Positions 1-8,388 are shown, numbered from the stretch's first letter. The stretch: DNA of 64,000 nt from Clostridia bacterium (GCA_910575245.1 CAJTEN010000007.1:107558-171557); one strand, 5' to 3'. Made by a program: numbers and translations. The notes: generated by a model from the sequence alone, not told the origin.

Positions 1-729
1 CCCCCATGTGACCTTCCCATCCCATGCGCCTCCATAAGCCCGCTTGGGGAAAGAAAGATTGTTTTCGGCGAAATACCGGACAACACCGTAGGCGCTTCCG
101 GATGTGCGGAATGCCCGGAACAGGGTGGAAAGGGCATGCTGTACCCCTTCATCAGGATCCATGATGGTCCTGCCGCTGGCATCATAGATATAGCCAACAG
201 GCAGCGGGAAGCGTAGTTCTCCCCTGGAAGCGGCGTTTTCCTTCCCGCCAATCATACGGGCGTGGAGGAAGTGGAGTTCCGCTTCGCCCATGGTGCCTTT
301 CAGGCCGATCAGGAGCCGGTCGTTAAAGTCTGACATGTCGTAGATGCCGTCTTCGTCGATCACGAGGGTGCCGAACAGCCCGCAGAGCTCAAGGAGCTTC
401 ATGAGGTCGGCTGAAGACCTGGCAAGGCGTGATATCTCCAGTCCGAGCACTGCGCCGACTTCGCCCAGTGATACGCTTGTCACGAGCTGGGCAAAGCCCG
501 GGCGTTTGGAACGTCCGGAACCGGATATGCCCAGATCCCCGTCGATCACGCGGATGTGTTCTTCCGGCCAGCCAAGCGATAATGCCCTTTCCCTGAGGGC
601 GTACTGCCTCTGGGTGCTCTCCTGGTTGAACCGTACCTGGGCCATCGTCGACTGGCGGACATAGACCAGGGCTTCCCGGTTCAGGTGCTGGGCCCGTACT
701 TTGGACGGGATCTGCAGGTTCCGCTTCAT
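1..729 (-). CDS. Large serine recombinase (resolvase + recombinase domains), partial at window edge
   Basis: The minus-strand frame opens at ATG 729 behind a good AAAGGAGG site and runs off the left edge, so only about 243 N-terminal residues are seen. An N-terminal resolvase domain carries the catalytic serine in YVRQS (about residue 27) and the LEISRLARS segment, followed by the start of a Recombinase domain (PVGYIYD, then MDPDEGVQ). Family members cut and rejoin DNA through a 5'-phosphoserine link. The gene is last in a compact minus-strand operon with DUF5372, DUF6788 and a small ORF, a set known from clostridial transposon-like units. Completeness of the C-terminus cannot be judged. Confidence 0.85.
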   Translation of the reverse strand, partial: MKRNLQIPSKVRAQHLNREALVYVRQSTMAQVRFNQESTQRQYALRERALSLGWPEEHIRVIDGDLGISGSGRSKRPGFAQLVTSVSLGEVGAVLGLEISRLARSSADLMKLLELCGLFGTLVIDEDGIYDMSDFNDRLLIGLKGTMGEAELHFLHARMIGGKENAASRGELRFPLPVGYIYDASGRTIMDPDEGVQHALSTLFRAFRTSGSAYGVVRYFAENNLSFPKRAYGGAWDGKVTWG

Positions 730-844
730 TTTCGTCCTCCTTTCCAGCTGAAAAGAAGGAGATGAACAGGGTTGAAAGTGCTGCTATGAGTTCTTCCGCA
801 AGACGGGGGTCGTTACCGGTCAGATGCATGAGAGTTGCTTCCAT
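389..844 (-). CDS. Small ORF between the DUF6788 gene and the recombinase (translated part uncertain)
   Basis: ATG 844 has a strong GGAGGAG site, lies 20 bases after the DUF6788 stop, and so looks translated. The first 40 or so residues (leucine-rich, then acidic) are plausible as a small accessory protein. The frame then runs about 340 bases inside the recombinase gene, where it is Pro/Gly/Arg-rich and looks like an out-of-frame shadow. Either the product is a small protein with an unstructured tail, or an ancestral stop was lost. No function recognised. Confidence 0.35.
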   Translation of the reverse strand: MEATLMHLTGNDPRLAEELIAALSTLFISFFSAGKEDENEAEPADPVQSTGPAPEPGSPGLCPPVDDGPGTVQPGEHPEAVRPQGKGIIAWLAGRTHPRDRRGSGHIRFRTFQTPGLCPARDKRITGRSRRSARTGDITPCQVFSRPHEAP

Positions 845-864
845 TAGAGGCTCCTCCTTTCAGG

Positions 865-1224
865 CTAAAGGTCGATCTCTCTGCGCCGGAACAGTTCCAG
901 GTTAATGCAGCTGAGTTCTGCAAGCAGCTCTGTGGTGTCCTCATAATCTTTGATACACTGGGAGACTTTGTCCTTATAAGCTTTCGGGACAGAATCCAGC
1001 TGGGTCTTCCCATTGTAATAAGAAGAAAGGTACAGGCTCTGGTGGCCTTCGCCATTGGCACATCTGCAGTTAGGCTTGCCGCATTTGATGGACCTGGTGA
1101 TCAGGGAAGCCCTTATGACGTGGGCCGGATTCGGCATCATGTCAAGGAGTTCCTGACGGCGGGTTTTGAGAGTGTCAGTGGTTGCTGATTTATAGGGTCT
1201 GCCATTCTTGTTAGTAGTATTCAT
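865..1224 (-). CDS. DUF6788 family protein
   Basis: A 119-residue protein with a central zinc-finger-like segment (KCGKPNCRC, then GEGHQSLYLSSYYNGK) and a C-terminal helical part. This matches the DUF6788 family as I know it, found next to recombinase and DUF5372 genes in transposon-like units of Firmicutes. The biochemical role is unknown; DNA binding through the Cys cluster is an inference. No clear Shine-Dalgarno precedes ATG 1224. A TATAAT lies only 9 bases upstream, and a perfect 10-bp inverted repeat spans the leader. It heads the run DUF6788, small ORF, recombinase. Confidence 0.75.
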   Translation of the reverse strand: MNTTNKNGRPYKSATTDTLKTRRQELLDMMPNPAHVIRASLITRSIKCGKPNCRCANGEGHQSLYLSSYYNGKTQLDSVPKAYKDKVSQCIKDYEDTTELLAELSCINLELFRRREIDL

Positions 1225-1234
1225 GATAAGATTA

Positions 1235-1269
1235 TACCACAGGGAGAAGGAAAAGTCTACCCTGTGGTA
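1235..1269. promoter_or_regulatory. Inverted repeat ahead of the DUF6788 gene
   Basis: TACCACAGGG (1235-1244) and CCCTGTGGTA (1260-1269) are perfect complements around a 15-base loop. The element lies between the DUF5372 stop and the DUF6788 start and overlaps the TATAAT-like sequence read on the minus strand. It could be an operator, a leader hairpin or a recombinase site; no U-run makes it a clear terminator. Confidence 0.4.
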
Positions 1270-1287
1270 ATGGAAATTTACGCATTT

Positions 1288-1550
1288 TTACAGCAGCCTG
1301 GCAAGTTCCAGAAGGGATTTTACTGTATCAGCATCAAAATAGCTTTCGGAGAAAGTATTTTGCCTGTTATCGGTAATCCAGGACTCCGGGACGGAGAAGA
1401 TATCATCCTCAGAACGGAGCGAGTAGCGGCGCTGCCCGTCCACTTTCCTGATCTTCAGGATGGGGAAGCTCTGCCCATAGAGAGGATGGTAGGGGTGGAG
1501 GATCGTTGCCGTTCCCAAATCCCTGCTGTGGTCAAGTGCTTTTTGCTGTT
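1288..1550 (-). pseudogene. DUF5372 family protein, 5' end lost at a junction
   Basis: The minus-strand frame ends at 1288 and contains HPYHPLYGQSF, then KIRKVDGQRRYSLRSEDD and VPESWITD, which I recognise as the DUF5372 pattern of recombinase-linked small proteins. Upstream of about GTATILHP the frame runs straight into the truncated group II intron ORF on the other strand, so the natural start and promoter are probably missing. The exact breakpoint (1540-1555) is inferred from where each protein stops resembling its family. It may still be translated from a chance start. Confidence 0.6.
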
Positions 1551-2585
1551 GCCGTGCCGACAGTAGTTGACAGGGTATTTCAACAGGCAATTACACAGGT
1601 ATTGTCCCCGATTTATGAGGAACAGTTTTCGAAAAACAGTTTTGGCTTTCGACCAAAGAGAGGTGCGCATGACGCACTGAAACAATGTCAGCAGAATGTC
1701 AATGATGGATATGTGTATGTCGTGGATATGGATTTAGAGAAATTCTTTGATACGGTATGCCAGAGCAAACTGATAGAAGTATTATCAAGAACCATTAAAG
1801 ACGGGCGGGTAATATCGCTGATACACAAATATCTCAATGCAGGAGTTATTAGTGGAGGGATATTTGAAAAGACAGAAACAGGAATGCCACAAGGCGGGCC
1901 GCTAAGTCCATTACTTAGTAATGTCATGCTGAATGAACTGGACAGGGAACTGACACGCAGAGGGCATAGATTTGTGCGGTATGCGGATGACTGCATGATA
2001 TTCTGCAAAAGCAGAAGGAGTGCAGAGAGAACCCTGAGAAATATCATTCCGTTTATTGAGGGGAAACTTTTTCTGAAAGTGAACCGAAAGAAAACAAGCG
2101 TGGCACATATCAGCAAGGTAAAATACCTTGGATACGCATTTTATCGTTATAAAGGGGAATGCAGATTTCGGGTACATCCAAAGTCAGTGACAAAAATGAA
2201 AGACAAAATCAGAGAACTGACAAAAAGAAGTAACGGATGGGGAAATGAGTACAGAGCCATGAAACTGACACAGTTTGTCAGAGGATGGGTAAATTATTTC
2301 TCACTTGCAGATATGAAGGGACTGTTAAGGGAAACCGATGAATGGCTAAGACATAAGATAAGAACCATCTACTGGAAACAATGGAAGAAAGTTAAGACGA
2401 AATTCAGGGAATTAAAGAAGTTAGGTGTGGAAGAAGAAAAGGCATGGATATGTGCCAACATGCGGAACGGAAACTGGTATTGTGGTGGATATTTCGTATT
2501 GCAGACTGCATTTAACAACAAGAAACTACGTGAACTTGGATACCCAACATTCACAGAGTTATATCTGAAAGTATGTGAAAACTAA
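1551..2585 (+). pseudogene. ltrA: Group II intron reverse transcriptase/maturase, N-terminus missing
   Basis: The frame starts abruptly at PTVVDRVFQQAI (RT motif 2 region) and continues through GFRPKRGAHDAL, MDLEKFFD, GMPQGGPLSPLLSN and the catalytic YADD (near 1980), then the maturase X region (GWVNYFSLADM) and a C-terminal GYP segment. About 344 residues remain; intact proteins of this family usually exceed 400 and include RT0/RT1, which are absent. The ORF has no ribosome binding site of its own and its 5' neighbour is the antisense DUF5372 remnant. The intron was therefore cut by a deletion or recombination and should not be mobile by itself. Confidence 0.85.
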
Positions 2586-2586
2586 G

Positions 2587-2664
2587 GAACCGCCGTATAC
2601 GGAACCGTACGTACGGTGGTGTGGGAGGTCGGTAGATAAAATGATTATCTACCTCCTACCCGAT
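2587..2664 (+). ncRNA. Group II intron domains V and VI (3' end of the truncated intron)
   Basis: Just after the RT stop, ACCGCCGTA pairs with TACGGTGGT around an upper stem (TACG-GAAC-CGTA), as in domain V, with a CGC in the catalytic-triad position. A second hairpin follows (GGTAGATAA with TTATCTACC), then CCTACCCGAT, which places an A seven bases from the proposed 3' end, typical of the domain VI branch point. The 3' splice site is estimated at 2664. The matching 5' intron domains are not present in the window. Confidence 0.7.
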
Positions 2665-2669
2665 TATAA

Positions 2670-2802
2670 TTTAGTCTACAATTTAAGAATCCAGTTTTTA
2701 AAGAATTCTCGATTAGCATTCTGAATGTAGATGTAAAATATTTAGTCTACACGCTATGCGTGAAATTGCTGATAACATGGGCAGTTTGTCATGTAGACTG
2801 AA
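2670..2802. repeat. Short direct and inverted copies of TTTAGTCTACA
   Basis: TTTAGTCTACA occurs at 2670-2680 and 2741-2751, and a near-complement TGTAGACTGAA at 2792-2802, in the 170-base gene-free stretch after the intron. The arrangement resembles recombinase or transposase binding sites, but no element boundary could be set. Confidence 0.4.
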
Positions 2803-2834
2803 GAATAGTCGGGAATTAAGGATAAAAAACTGAT

Positions 2835-3500
2835 TTATTGCCTGACTGAGTTGTGCCAGTCTATCAGGAAACGGATATAGTCCCCACTGGGTCCTTTGAC
2901 AACCTGGTCAAACTTCACGCTGCGGATGTTTGTAAGGTTAGGGGTTTTTCCGAGAATCTGGTCAGTTTCGTTCTGACGGAACAGGAGTAGCAGGCTTGCG
3001 GCAGAACCTTTTTCCGTATAGACTGCGACTTCCACGGCATCGTTGCAGCCGGTCTCCCGCCGTTCCCTGCCAAGCTCCGATGTAAAATGTTTCTGAGCCT
3101 GGAGATATAAATTCCCTGCGGCTGTCTCCGCCATTTTGTTTTCGATAAAGGAGTTCCTCCCGCAAAGAAGATCATTCAAATGCATGGAAGTAATTTCTTT
3201 CGGAGCGGACTTGAAATAGAAGAGGAGCATCAGGGCTGTGTGATATTCATCATTGGTAAGGGTATAACCGGTGAGATTTTTCACACGTTCAAGGAATGAT
3301 TCTGTTGCTGATTCCCCTGTTTCAGCCAGTCTGCTCTGCTCCATTTCTGTTTCGGTGGAAAACCGGACAGCAGGAATTATGAATTTTTTGCTGTTATTGT
3401 TTTGCGCAATAATCGAGGATGCACTGCAGGACGGGCAGGAAGAGGGCATATCATCCGCATGGAATATGTAATGGCATGCATCACAGGTGAAATAGTTCAT
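2835..3500 (-). CDS. Zinc-ribbon hypothetical protein
   Basis: A 221-residue protein starting MNYFTCDACHYIF with a rubredoxin-like CxxC...CxxC zinc ribbon in the first 30 residues (CDAC, CPSC). The remainder is predicted helical and mixed, with a central segment LTNDEYHTALMLLFYFK. ATG 3500 has an AAGGAG site. No family beyond the zinc ribbon is recognised; such proteins are common in clostridial conjugative elements. It is transcribed away from the small gene at 3807. Confidence 0.6.
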   Translation of the reverse strand: MNYFTCDACHYIFHADDMPSSCPSCSASSIIAQNNNSKKFIIPAVRFSTETEMEQSRLAETGESATESFLERVKNLTGYTLTNDEYHTALMLLFYFKSAPKEITSMHLNDLLCGRNSFIENKMAETAAGNLYLQAQKHFTSELGRERRETGCNDAVEVAVYTEKGSAASLLLLFRQNETDQILGKTPNLTNIRSVKFDQVVKGPSGDYIRFLIDWHNSVRQ

Positions 3501-3773
3501 GGCATGGTCTCCTTATGGCAACCGGTCAGACGGTTCCGAGCCGCCAGACACTTCTTATCATTGACAGTTACATGTGTACTTTCCGTTTGCTGTTCATTGT
3601 AACGGTGGACCGCTTTAGTGTCAATAAATGTGGGAAAGAAATTCTGGGAAATTTCAAGGTGGAACAAGTATTCAAACCTCAGAAAAGGTGAGGCAGATGT
3701 ATTTATGGCATTTATGAAAAAACAGTTGCAAACTGGAAAAAAATATTTATAATAGAACATATGTGCGAAGCGA
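3501..3773. promoter_or_regulatory. Divergent intergenic region with a good plus-strand promoter (3726-3753)
   Basis: TTGCAA at 3726-3731 and TATAAT at 3748-3753 are separated by 16 bases, a near-consensus sigma-70 type promoter about 50 bases before the small gene at 3807. Nothing else recognisable lies in this stretch. Confidence 0.55.
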
Positions 3774-3806
3774 ATGGGTAGGTGTAGAAGGATAATGGGG
3801 GTAGTG

Positions 3807-3986
3807 ATGAAGGAGCAGGATAAACGTGCAATAGAATCGATGTGCCGGTGTGGGCTGGACCTTGAAGGTGTAATTTCTGTTTTTCCAACATTTCCCAAAG
3901 AGGACGTTATGGCAATCTATAACGCTGTAAAGAGACTGAATGCAGGGGCTGACGGGGAACTGAATATAAGCATGAATTGTTCATAA
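3807..3986 (+). CDS. Small conserved-looking protein (59 residues)
   Basis: From ATG 3807 the product begins MKEQDKRAIESMCRCGLDLE and ends in MNCS, with a helix around KEDVMAIYNAVKRLN. I believe similar small proteins occur in Lachnospiraceae mobile elements, but no function is known. An upstream in-frame ATG at 3774 would add 11 residues; the later start is preferred because purine-rich sequence (GGGGGTAGTG) precedes it. The promoter at 3726-3753 fits. Confidence 0.5.
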   Translation: MKEQDKRAIESMCRCGLDLEGVISVFPTFPKEDVMAIYNAVKRLNAGADGELNISMNCS

Positions 3987-4127
3987 TCAGATGTGTATTT
4001 TACAGGGAATTGCTTTAAAGGATATCAAAAAGCCGCATAAGAAACAGGCGTAGATTGTACAGGGCAGTGGGAAAAGGGATATTGGCAAGCGGCGAAAATG
4101 GCATGGAGCGTGAACGGAAGTGGAAGA

Positions 4128-4146
4128 GGGAGTGTCTGGCACTCCC
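4128..4146. terminator. Hairpin between convergent genes
   Basis: GGGAGTG and CACTCCC pair around a 5-base loop, followed on the plus strand after 12 bases by CCCTTTTTC. It lies between the small plus-strand gene and the minus-strand DUF2200 gene and may act as a weak terminator. Confidence 0.35.
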
Positions 4147-4165
4147 GCCGGATGCCCTTTTTCAT

Positions 4166-4516
4166 TTATGTCCGCATGATTTTTGGGAGTGCCTTGCCTT
4201 TCGCAAGTTCATCCACCAGTTTATCCAGATAGCGGATCTCCTGCATTAAAGGTTCTTCAATGTCCTCCACGCGGACACCGCACACCACGCCTTTTATCAG
4301 CCTGCGGTTTGGATTTAATTCCGGTGCCTGTAAAAAGAAGTCTCCGTAAGTAATATCACTTCCCATAAGTCCATTCAGATTTTCTATGCTGTATCCGGTC
4401 AGCCAGCAGGTGATTTCATCAACTTCTTTTCTGGTGCGCCCTTTTTTCTCTGCTTTTGCAATCAGCATCGGGTATAGCTTCGCAAAGGGCATGCTGTATA
4501 TTTTTTCGTTTGCCAT
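4166..4516 (-). CDS. DUF2200 domain-containing protein
   Basis: A 116-residue protein matching DUF2200 along its full length: [23 protein letters not shown] at the N-terminus (shown in parts: [11 protein letters not shown], then KAEKKGRT), CWLTGYS in the middle, and [23 protein letters not shown] near the C-terminus. The family is widespread as a single small cytoplasmic protein of unknown function. ATG 4516 has an AAAGGAAA site. The neighbours give no clue to its role; it lies among accessory genes. Confidence 0.85.
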   Translation of the reverse strand: MANEKIYSMPFAKLYPMLIAKAEKKGRTRKEVDEITCWLTGYSIENLNGLMGSDITYGDFFLQAPELNPNRRLIKGVVCGVRVEDIEEPLMQEIRYLDKLVDELAKGKALPKIMRT

Positions 4517-4531
4517 GGCAGTATTTCCTTT

Positions 4532-5125
4532 CTAAAAACCGTCCAAATATTTTTTGCGTTTTGTTATTACTTCAACAACATGCTTAAGAAACTTAGGATA
4601 AGTGTCTTCATTCATATTGTCTAAAAATATTTTAGTGTTATCCGTTGAAAATTCATTATCAATAATTCCATCTAAACATGAGTGGGGATATAGCTGTCTC
4701 ATCGCTGAAAACCATTTTTCATATTTTTTAAAATAAATATCGGGAATATCAAAGCAATATGACCTTTTACCTTTATCAGTATTTCCACCGGGCCATATAG
4801 GTATGACATTACCCAAAGAATCTATGTATTGTATAAAATTTGAGTCTATAATGGTCTTATTTAATTTCTCGTATTTTTTAAATTCCGCTGTTAAATATTC
4901 TAAAGAAAAATATTCACCTACTTCGTTTTTTATAGTGTAATTTGTCCTTTTACATTTATCTGGATAAAAAACATAGATTCCTATTTGATAAATACCTATA
5001 AACGAATATAGCACATCTGTTTTTTTCCACTGAGAAATAATCATATGATTTTCATATTTTTTTTCGATTGATGGCTCTTTTGGATTAGTTTTCCATTGAA
5101 AATAATTTTCTATTGTATTTACCAT
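4532..5125 (-). CDS. Hypothetical protein, possibly DUF6994 family
   Basis: A 197-residue, Lys/Tyr/Ile-rich protein whose most distinctive part is IPIWPGGNTDKG followed by SYCFDIPDIYF, a pattern I loosely associate with DUF6994. No catalytic motif or membrane segment is seen. ATG 5125 has a GAGGAAG site. The gene is far more A+T-rich than its neighbours, suggesting separate acquisition. It ends 15 bases before the DUF2200 start and may share a transcript with it. Confidence 0.5.
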   Translation of the reverse strand: MVNTIENYFQWKTNPKEPSIEKKYENHMIISQWKKTDVLYSFIGIYQIGIYVFYPDKCKRTNYTIKNEVGEYFSLEYLTAEFKKYEKLNKTIIDSNFIQYIDSLGNVIPIWPGGNTDKGKRSYCFDIPDIYFKKYEKWFSAMRQLYPHSCLDGIIDNEFSTDNTKIFLDNMNEDTYPKFLKHVVEVITKRKKYLDGF

Positions 5126-5203
5126 ATAACTTCCTCATGAATTTTTGATTTGTTTATTTATCCTATCATACCAGTCAGTCCTTAGCAAGATTCGAGATGG
5201 AAA

Positions 5204-6871
5204 TCAGGATATGCTGTCTCGTTCCTGTTTTCGTGCTGGTCTGTTTTGTGATTGCCCCAGGGCAGAGCGGATATTAGTACAGACGGTATCCAATTCTTTC
5301 TGATAATCCCGGTAGTAATAGTATTTCTCCTGTGATTCTTTTTTCTGCATCAGCAGTTTTTCCTTTTCTGCTTTCAGCGTCTGTAAGGTAGGGAGCTTTC
5401 CGCCACCGGCTTTTTCCTTCAGGAATTTTACAGCGGCTTCATAAAGGGCAAGCTCTGAAGAATGTTCCTGACGGAACTGCCTTTTGTTCTTTGACTTAAG
5501 GAACTGTGAATAAACAGATTTATTGGCAAGGTACTGTCCGGTATAGTGGATCTGCTCATTGACCTGCCGGAGCCTGCCTTCAATATCTTTCAGTTCTTTT
5601 CTGGAAGAGGAAGCAAGTTTTTTTATTTCGGCAAGTCTGCCCTCTGCATCTTCTACAGTGTTATATCCATGTTCCTGTACATAGGAAAGTGTTTTTGCCA
5701 TGGCCTGCAGGTTGGAGAGTTTTACTTTTCCAGCGTAGGCTTTGCTCTGCTGGGCTTTAATACAGCGCTGTAAGTCTGTTACCAGACGAAGCCCGGATTT
5801 CTCAAATGAGGCTGTAGGTGTATCTGTCTTGGTTTGTATCTCCTGCTGATGTGCAGGGTGCTCCGGGGTATGGATTTTTTCTTTTGGCAAAATTTCTTTT
5901 TGCACAGTCCGGTCTTTCCCTGTATTTTCAAGATGGGAATTATTTTCAATCACTCCCATAAGGTAATCTTTTTCATAGTGTGTCCCAAGGCTTCTTCCGG
6001 TGACCGGCTTTTCACGGTCAGGGTGGAGATAGCTGAACCTGCTGCGGCTGATTTTGAATTTTATATGGTATTTTTCTGAAAGTATCTGTTCAAATTCTTT
6101 GAGATCATGCGCGGAGGCGGCAGCTTCGTCAATAGAAGTGCGCAGGTATTCCTTCTGTGTCTGGAATACGGTAGTGCGTGGTGTAATACCTTCTGAGATC
6201 ATCTGCCGGTTACGTTCTTCCAATTTTTTCTGGCCGCTGCGTCTGGCATGGTATTCTTTTTCTGTTATTTTCCGTTCTGCTTTCGTGAGTAAGTCTACCT
6301 GATGCAGATTTTCCCGCAGGCACAAATCCATAAGCGACTGCTTCAAATAAACAAGGTAATCGTTAGTTAAATGGTGCTTGTTTCCGGCGCGGGAATCGCA
6401 GTCACGCTCCATAAAATTCTGACGCTCCACATCATTTTTGCGGAGGCTGTTGATGACAATATGTACATGGATGTTGCCGCTCCCGTTATGCCCGTCCGTG
6501 TGTGTGCAGACAAGGGTCTGATGTCCGGGAAAGTTCTTTTTGCAGTATTCAAGCCCAAGCTGCTGTGCCTGTTCCCCGGTCAGCCCGCACTCGTCCCTGT
6601 CTTTCGGGTCGAAGCTGATGATGTAGTGGTGGGATTTGATTTCGTCATATTTTTGATTTTTATGGAATCGGGCATTCAGTTCCCTGCATTCCATATCAAA
6701 ACTGAACGGATCGCACTCTACACCGTCAAGATAATATTCTTCCCGGAGCTGCATTTTTCCATTTTCATCAAGAACCGGTTTTCCAGTGTATTCATCATGT
6801 TGGAAAATGAGATATCTTTGTGCCTCACCATAGTCCGCATTCTTACTTGCTATGTGTTTCAGTATCGCCAT
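5204..6871 (-). CDS. Relaxase / mobilization nuclease (MobA-type)
   Basis: A 555-residue relaxase. It should nick oriT and lead single-stranded DNA transfer with a conjugation machine supplied elsewhere. The N-terminal domain has the metal-binding histidine motif THTDGHNGSG followed by NIHVHIVIN (around residues 125-145), preceded by HHYIISFDP, all diagnostic for the relaxase fold. The C-terminal half is Lys/Gln/Glu-rich and largely coiled-coil. ATG 6871 is chosen; the in-frame GTG 9 bases upstream has a worse context. The start overlaps the end of mobC by 29 bases, so the two are translationally coupled. No type IV secretion genes are visible. Confidence 0.9.
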   Translation of the reverse strand: MAILKHIASKNADYGEAQRYLIFQHDEYTGKPVLDENGKMQLREEYYLDGVECDPFSFDMECRELNARFHKNQKYDEIKSHHYIISFDPKDRDECGLTGEQAQQLGLEYCKKNFPGHQTLVCTHTDGHNGSGNIHVHIVINSLRKNDVERQNFMERDCDSRAGNKHHLTNDYLVYLKQSLMDLCLRENLHQVDLLTKAERKITEKEYHARRSGQKKLEERNRQMISEGITPRTTVFQTQKEYLRTSIDEAAASAHDLKEFEQILSEKYHIKFKISRSRFSYLHPDREKPVTGRSLGTHYEKDYLMGVIENNSHLENTGKDRTVQKEILPKEKIHTPEHPAHQQEIQTKTDTPTASFEKSGLRLVTDLQRCIKAQQSKAYAGKVKLSNLQAMAKTLSYVQEHGYNTVEDAEGRLAEIKKLASSSRKELKDIEGRLRQVNEQIHYTGQYLANKSVYSQFLKSKNKRQFRQEHSSELALYEAAVKFLKEKAGGGKLPTLQTLKAEKEKLLMQKKESQEKYYYYRDYQKELDTVCTNIRSALGQSQNRPARKQERDSIS

Positions 6872-7235
6872 GAAAATCACCTGCCATCTTTATTACTTCC
6901 TGTTGCATTTCGTGAATTTCTGCAAGACACCTGCCTATTGCCTGACGCATTTCCTGTGAATGGATTCCGCCCTGATTAAAGTGGCGGGCAATCTGGTTCA
7001 GGTTGCTTCCAATCTTGCCAAACTCTGCAACCAGTTTTTTTAGTTCCGGCACGTCTGCCACAATTTCATATTTTGCAATTACCTTTCCTTTCATTACCTG
7101 TCTGCGTAGAAATTCTGCAAGGGGAAGTCCTGCTCCGTTAGCATTTTCCATAATAATTTCGTATTCGGTGTCATTGAAGCGGAGCATGGCACAGTGGCTG
7201 CGTTTCAGTTCTTTTTCTTTTTTCGGTCTTGCCAT
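6843..7235 (-). CDS. mobC: MobC-type mobilization accessory protein
   Basis: From ATG 7235 (GGAAAGGA site) the product is 130 residues and starts MARPKKEKELKRSH. The ribbon-helix-helix-like N-terminus (MLRFNDTEYEIIMENA) and the segment KIGSNLNQIARHFNQGG are the MobC signature. The protein binds oriT and helps relaxase open the DNA. A longer frame to 7340 adds 35 residues that would cross the leader hairpin and has no site. It overlaps the relaxase start, and its leader carries a strong inverted repeat. Confidence 0.88.
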   Translation of the reverse strand: MARPKKEKELKRSHCAMLRFNDTEYEIIMENANGAGLPLAEFLRRQVMKGKVIAKYEIVADVPELKKLVAEFGKIGSNLNQIARHFNQGGIHSQEMRQAIGRCLAEIHEMQQEVIKMAGDFHGDTETHSK

Positions 7236-7727
7236 ATCATATCCTTTCCCGTGATAAAGCTGGATGGCTCTGCCATCGTGCTTTATCACGCTGCGAGAGT
7301 GTAACGGGAGCCAGTTCTGCATATCCGGAGGATATGCCAACCGAGGGTATGGGGCGCGGAAGCCCCATCAAGTAAGCCGGAGTGGCTCAAAATCCACGAA
7401 GTGGGTTTTGAGTTACGCAGGCGAAACTTGCTCTTCGAGAACTGAAAGCTCTACTATAATAAAAGCCGATTTGAGAGAACGTATGCTACCGCATGGAAAA
7501 GAAAATTTTGAGAAAAAGTAAATTGGCAGGGAATGGAAACGTGGAGGCGGCGGGCAAGGGTTGCAAGGCAACGCTTGCGTAAGAGCGTTCCCGGAGCGAA
7601 GCGGAGGGATACGGTATGTGCGAAGGAACGGAGCACATTCCGTAAGCGACTGTGAGGGGAAAGCGTACGGTATGAGTAAGATTGTTTAAAAGTATTTTCA
7701 CGTCAATTAATTTAACTGAGGACAAAT
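7236..7727. other. Candidate oriT and leader region of the mobilization operon
   Basis: This 490-base gene-free stretch is rich in secondary structure. An 11-bp perfect repeat (CGTGATAAAGC 7250-7260, GCTTTATCACG 7280-7290) encloses a second perfect hairpin (GATGGC-TCT-GCCATC, 7263-7277). A further hairpin, CAAAATCCAC-GAA-GTGGGTTTTG (7388-7410), is followed by AGTTACGCAGGCGAAACTTGC, which looks like a nick-site region. Position directly upstream of mobC and relaxase supports an origin of transfer. 7530-7680 holds more G+C-rich short hairpins of no clear role. Confidence 0.55.
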
Positions 7728-8386
7728 ATGATATTTGCAGAAAAATTAAAAATGCTTCGTAAGCAGGCGGGTAGATCACAAGAGAAATTGGCAGAGAAAC
7801 TAGGTGTATCTTGACAAGCTGCCGCAAAATGGAAAACCGACACGGGTATTCCCGACATTGATAATATCATGGCGGTTTCCAAGCTGTTTGATATTTCCAT
7901 TGATAAGTTGTTAGGAAATGAAAATGTAATAGAAAAGAAACAGGCGGATTACCTATTCGAGAGCGTAACATAATATGATATTGACGAGCCAAAACGCTAC
8001 GATATGAAACTGGGTGGTGCAAGGTAGGTGGCACTTTCGTGATATGATGGTGAAAAAATCCTTGTCTTCGCCTTTATATCAAGCTCAATACTGTCGCATT
8101 CCAAAGAATTTATTTCAACTGTTTTTGGATTTACTATCCGCTTTTTAATATCATCAATTTTGACTGTGAAATTGCTATCAATCAGGTGTCGGCGATTTCC
8201 AAGCTTTGTATTCCCGACGGAACAATTTTCGCTGTTGTCACAAAAGGAATCGGAACAAATATTTACTATGAGAAGAACGGAAAACAGGTAGAAGCGTTTG
8301 ATACACCCGATGAGGACAATGTGATTGAGCTGAACGGTATTAAAAGTGAACTCATGATCTCCGAGAGTACTTTAGGGGAGGTGTAG
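7728..8386 (+). pseudogene. Helix-turn-helix regulator with C-terminal DUF4097-like part, multiply disrupted
   Basis: The frame opens MIFAEKLKMLRKQAGRSQEK with a Cro/CI-type HTH, then a TGA at 7814-7816 interrupts LGVS-QAAAKW. It reads on through TGIPDIDNIMAVSKLFDIS and YLFESVT, stops at TAA near 7970, then TAG and TGA before YDGEKIL. From about 8062 to 8167 the plus strand no longer reads as the protein, but the minus strand does (VKIDDIKKRI, then NSLECDSIELDIK). Plus-strand homology resumes at EIAINQVSAISK and ends at 8386. The gene therefore has at least four stops, losses and an inverted block. It precedes the broken CPBP gene, its likely partner. Confidence 0.8.
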
Positions 8387-8388
8387 TC

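Noticed and set aside
344..664. Open frame on the plus strand opposite the recombinase
   Set aside because: It is antisense to a well-supported recombinase frame, lacks a ribosome site and shows no family pattern.
4055..4249. 64-residue frame overlapping the end of DUF2200
   Set aside because: Overlaps the convergent DUF2200 gene and lacks a ribosome site.
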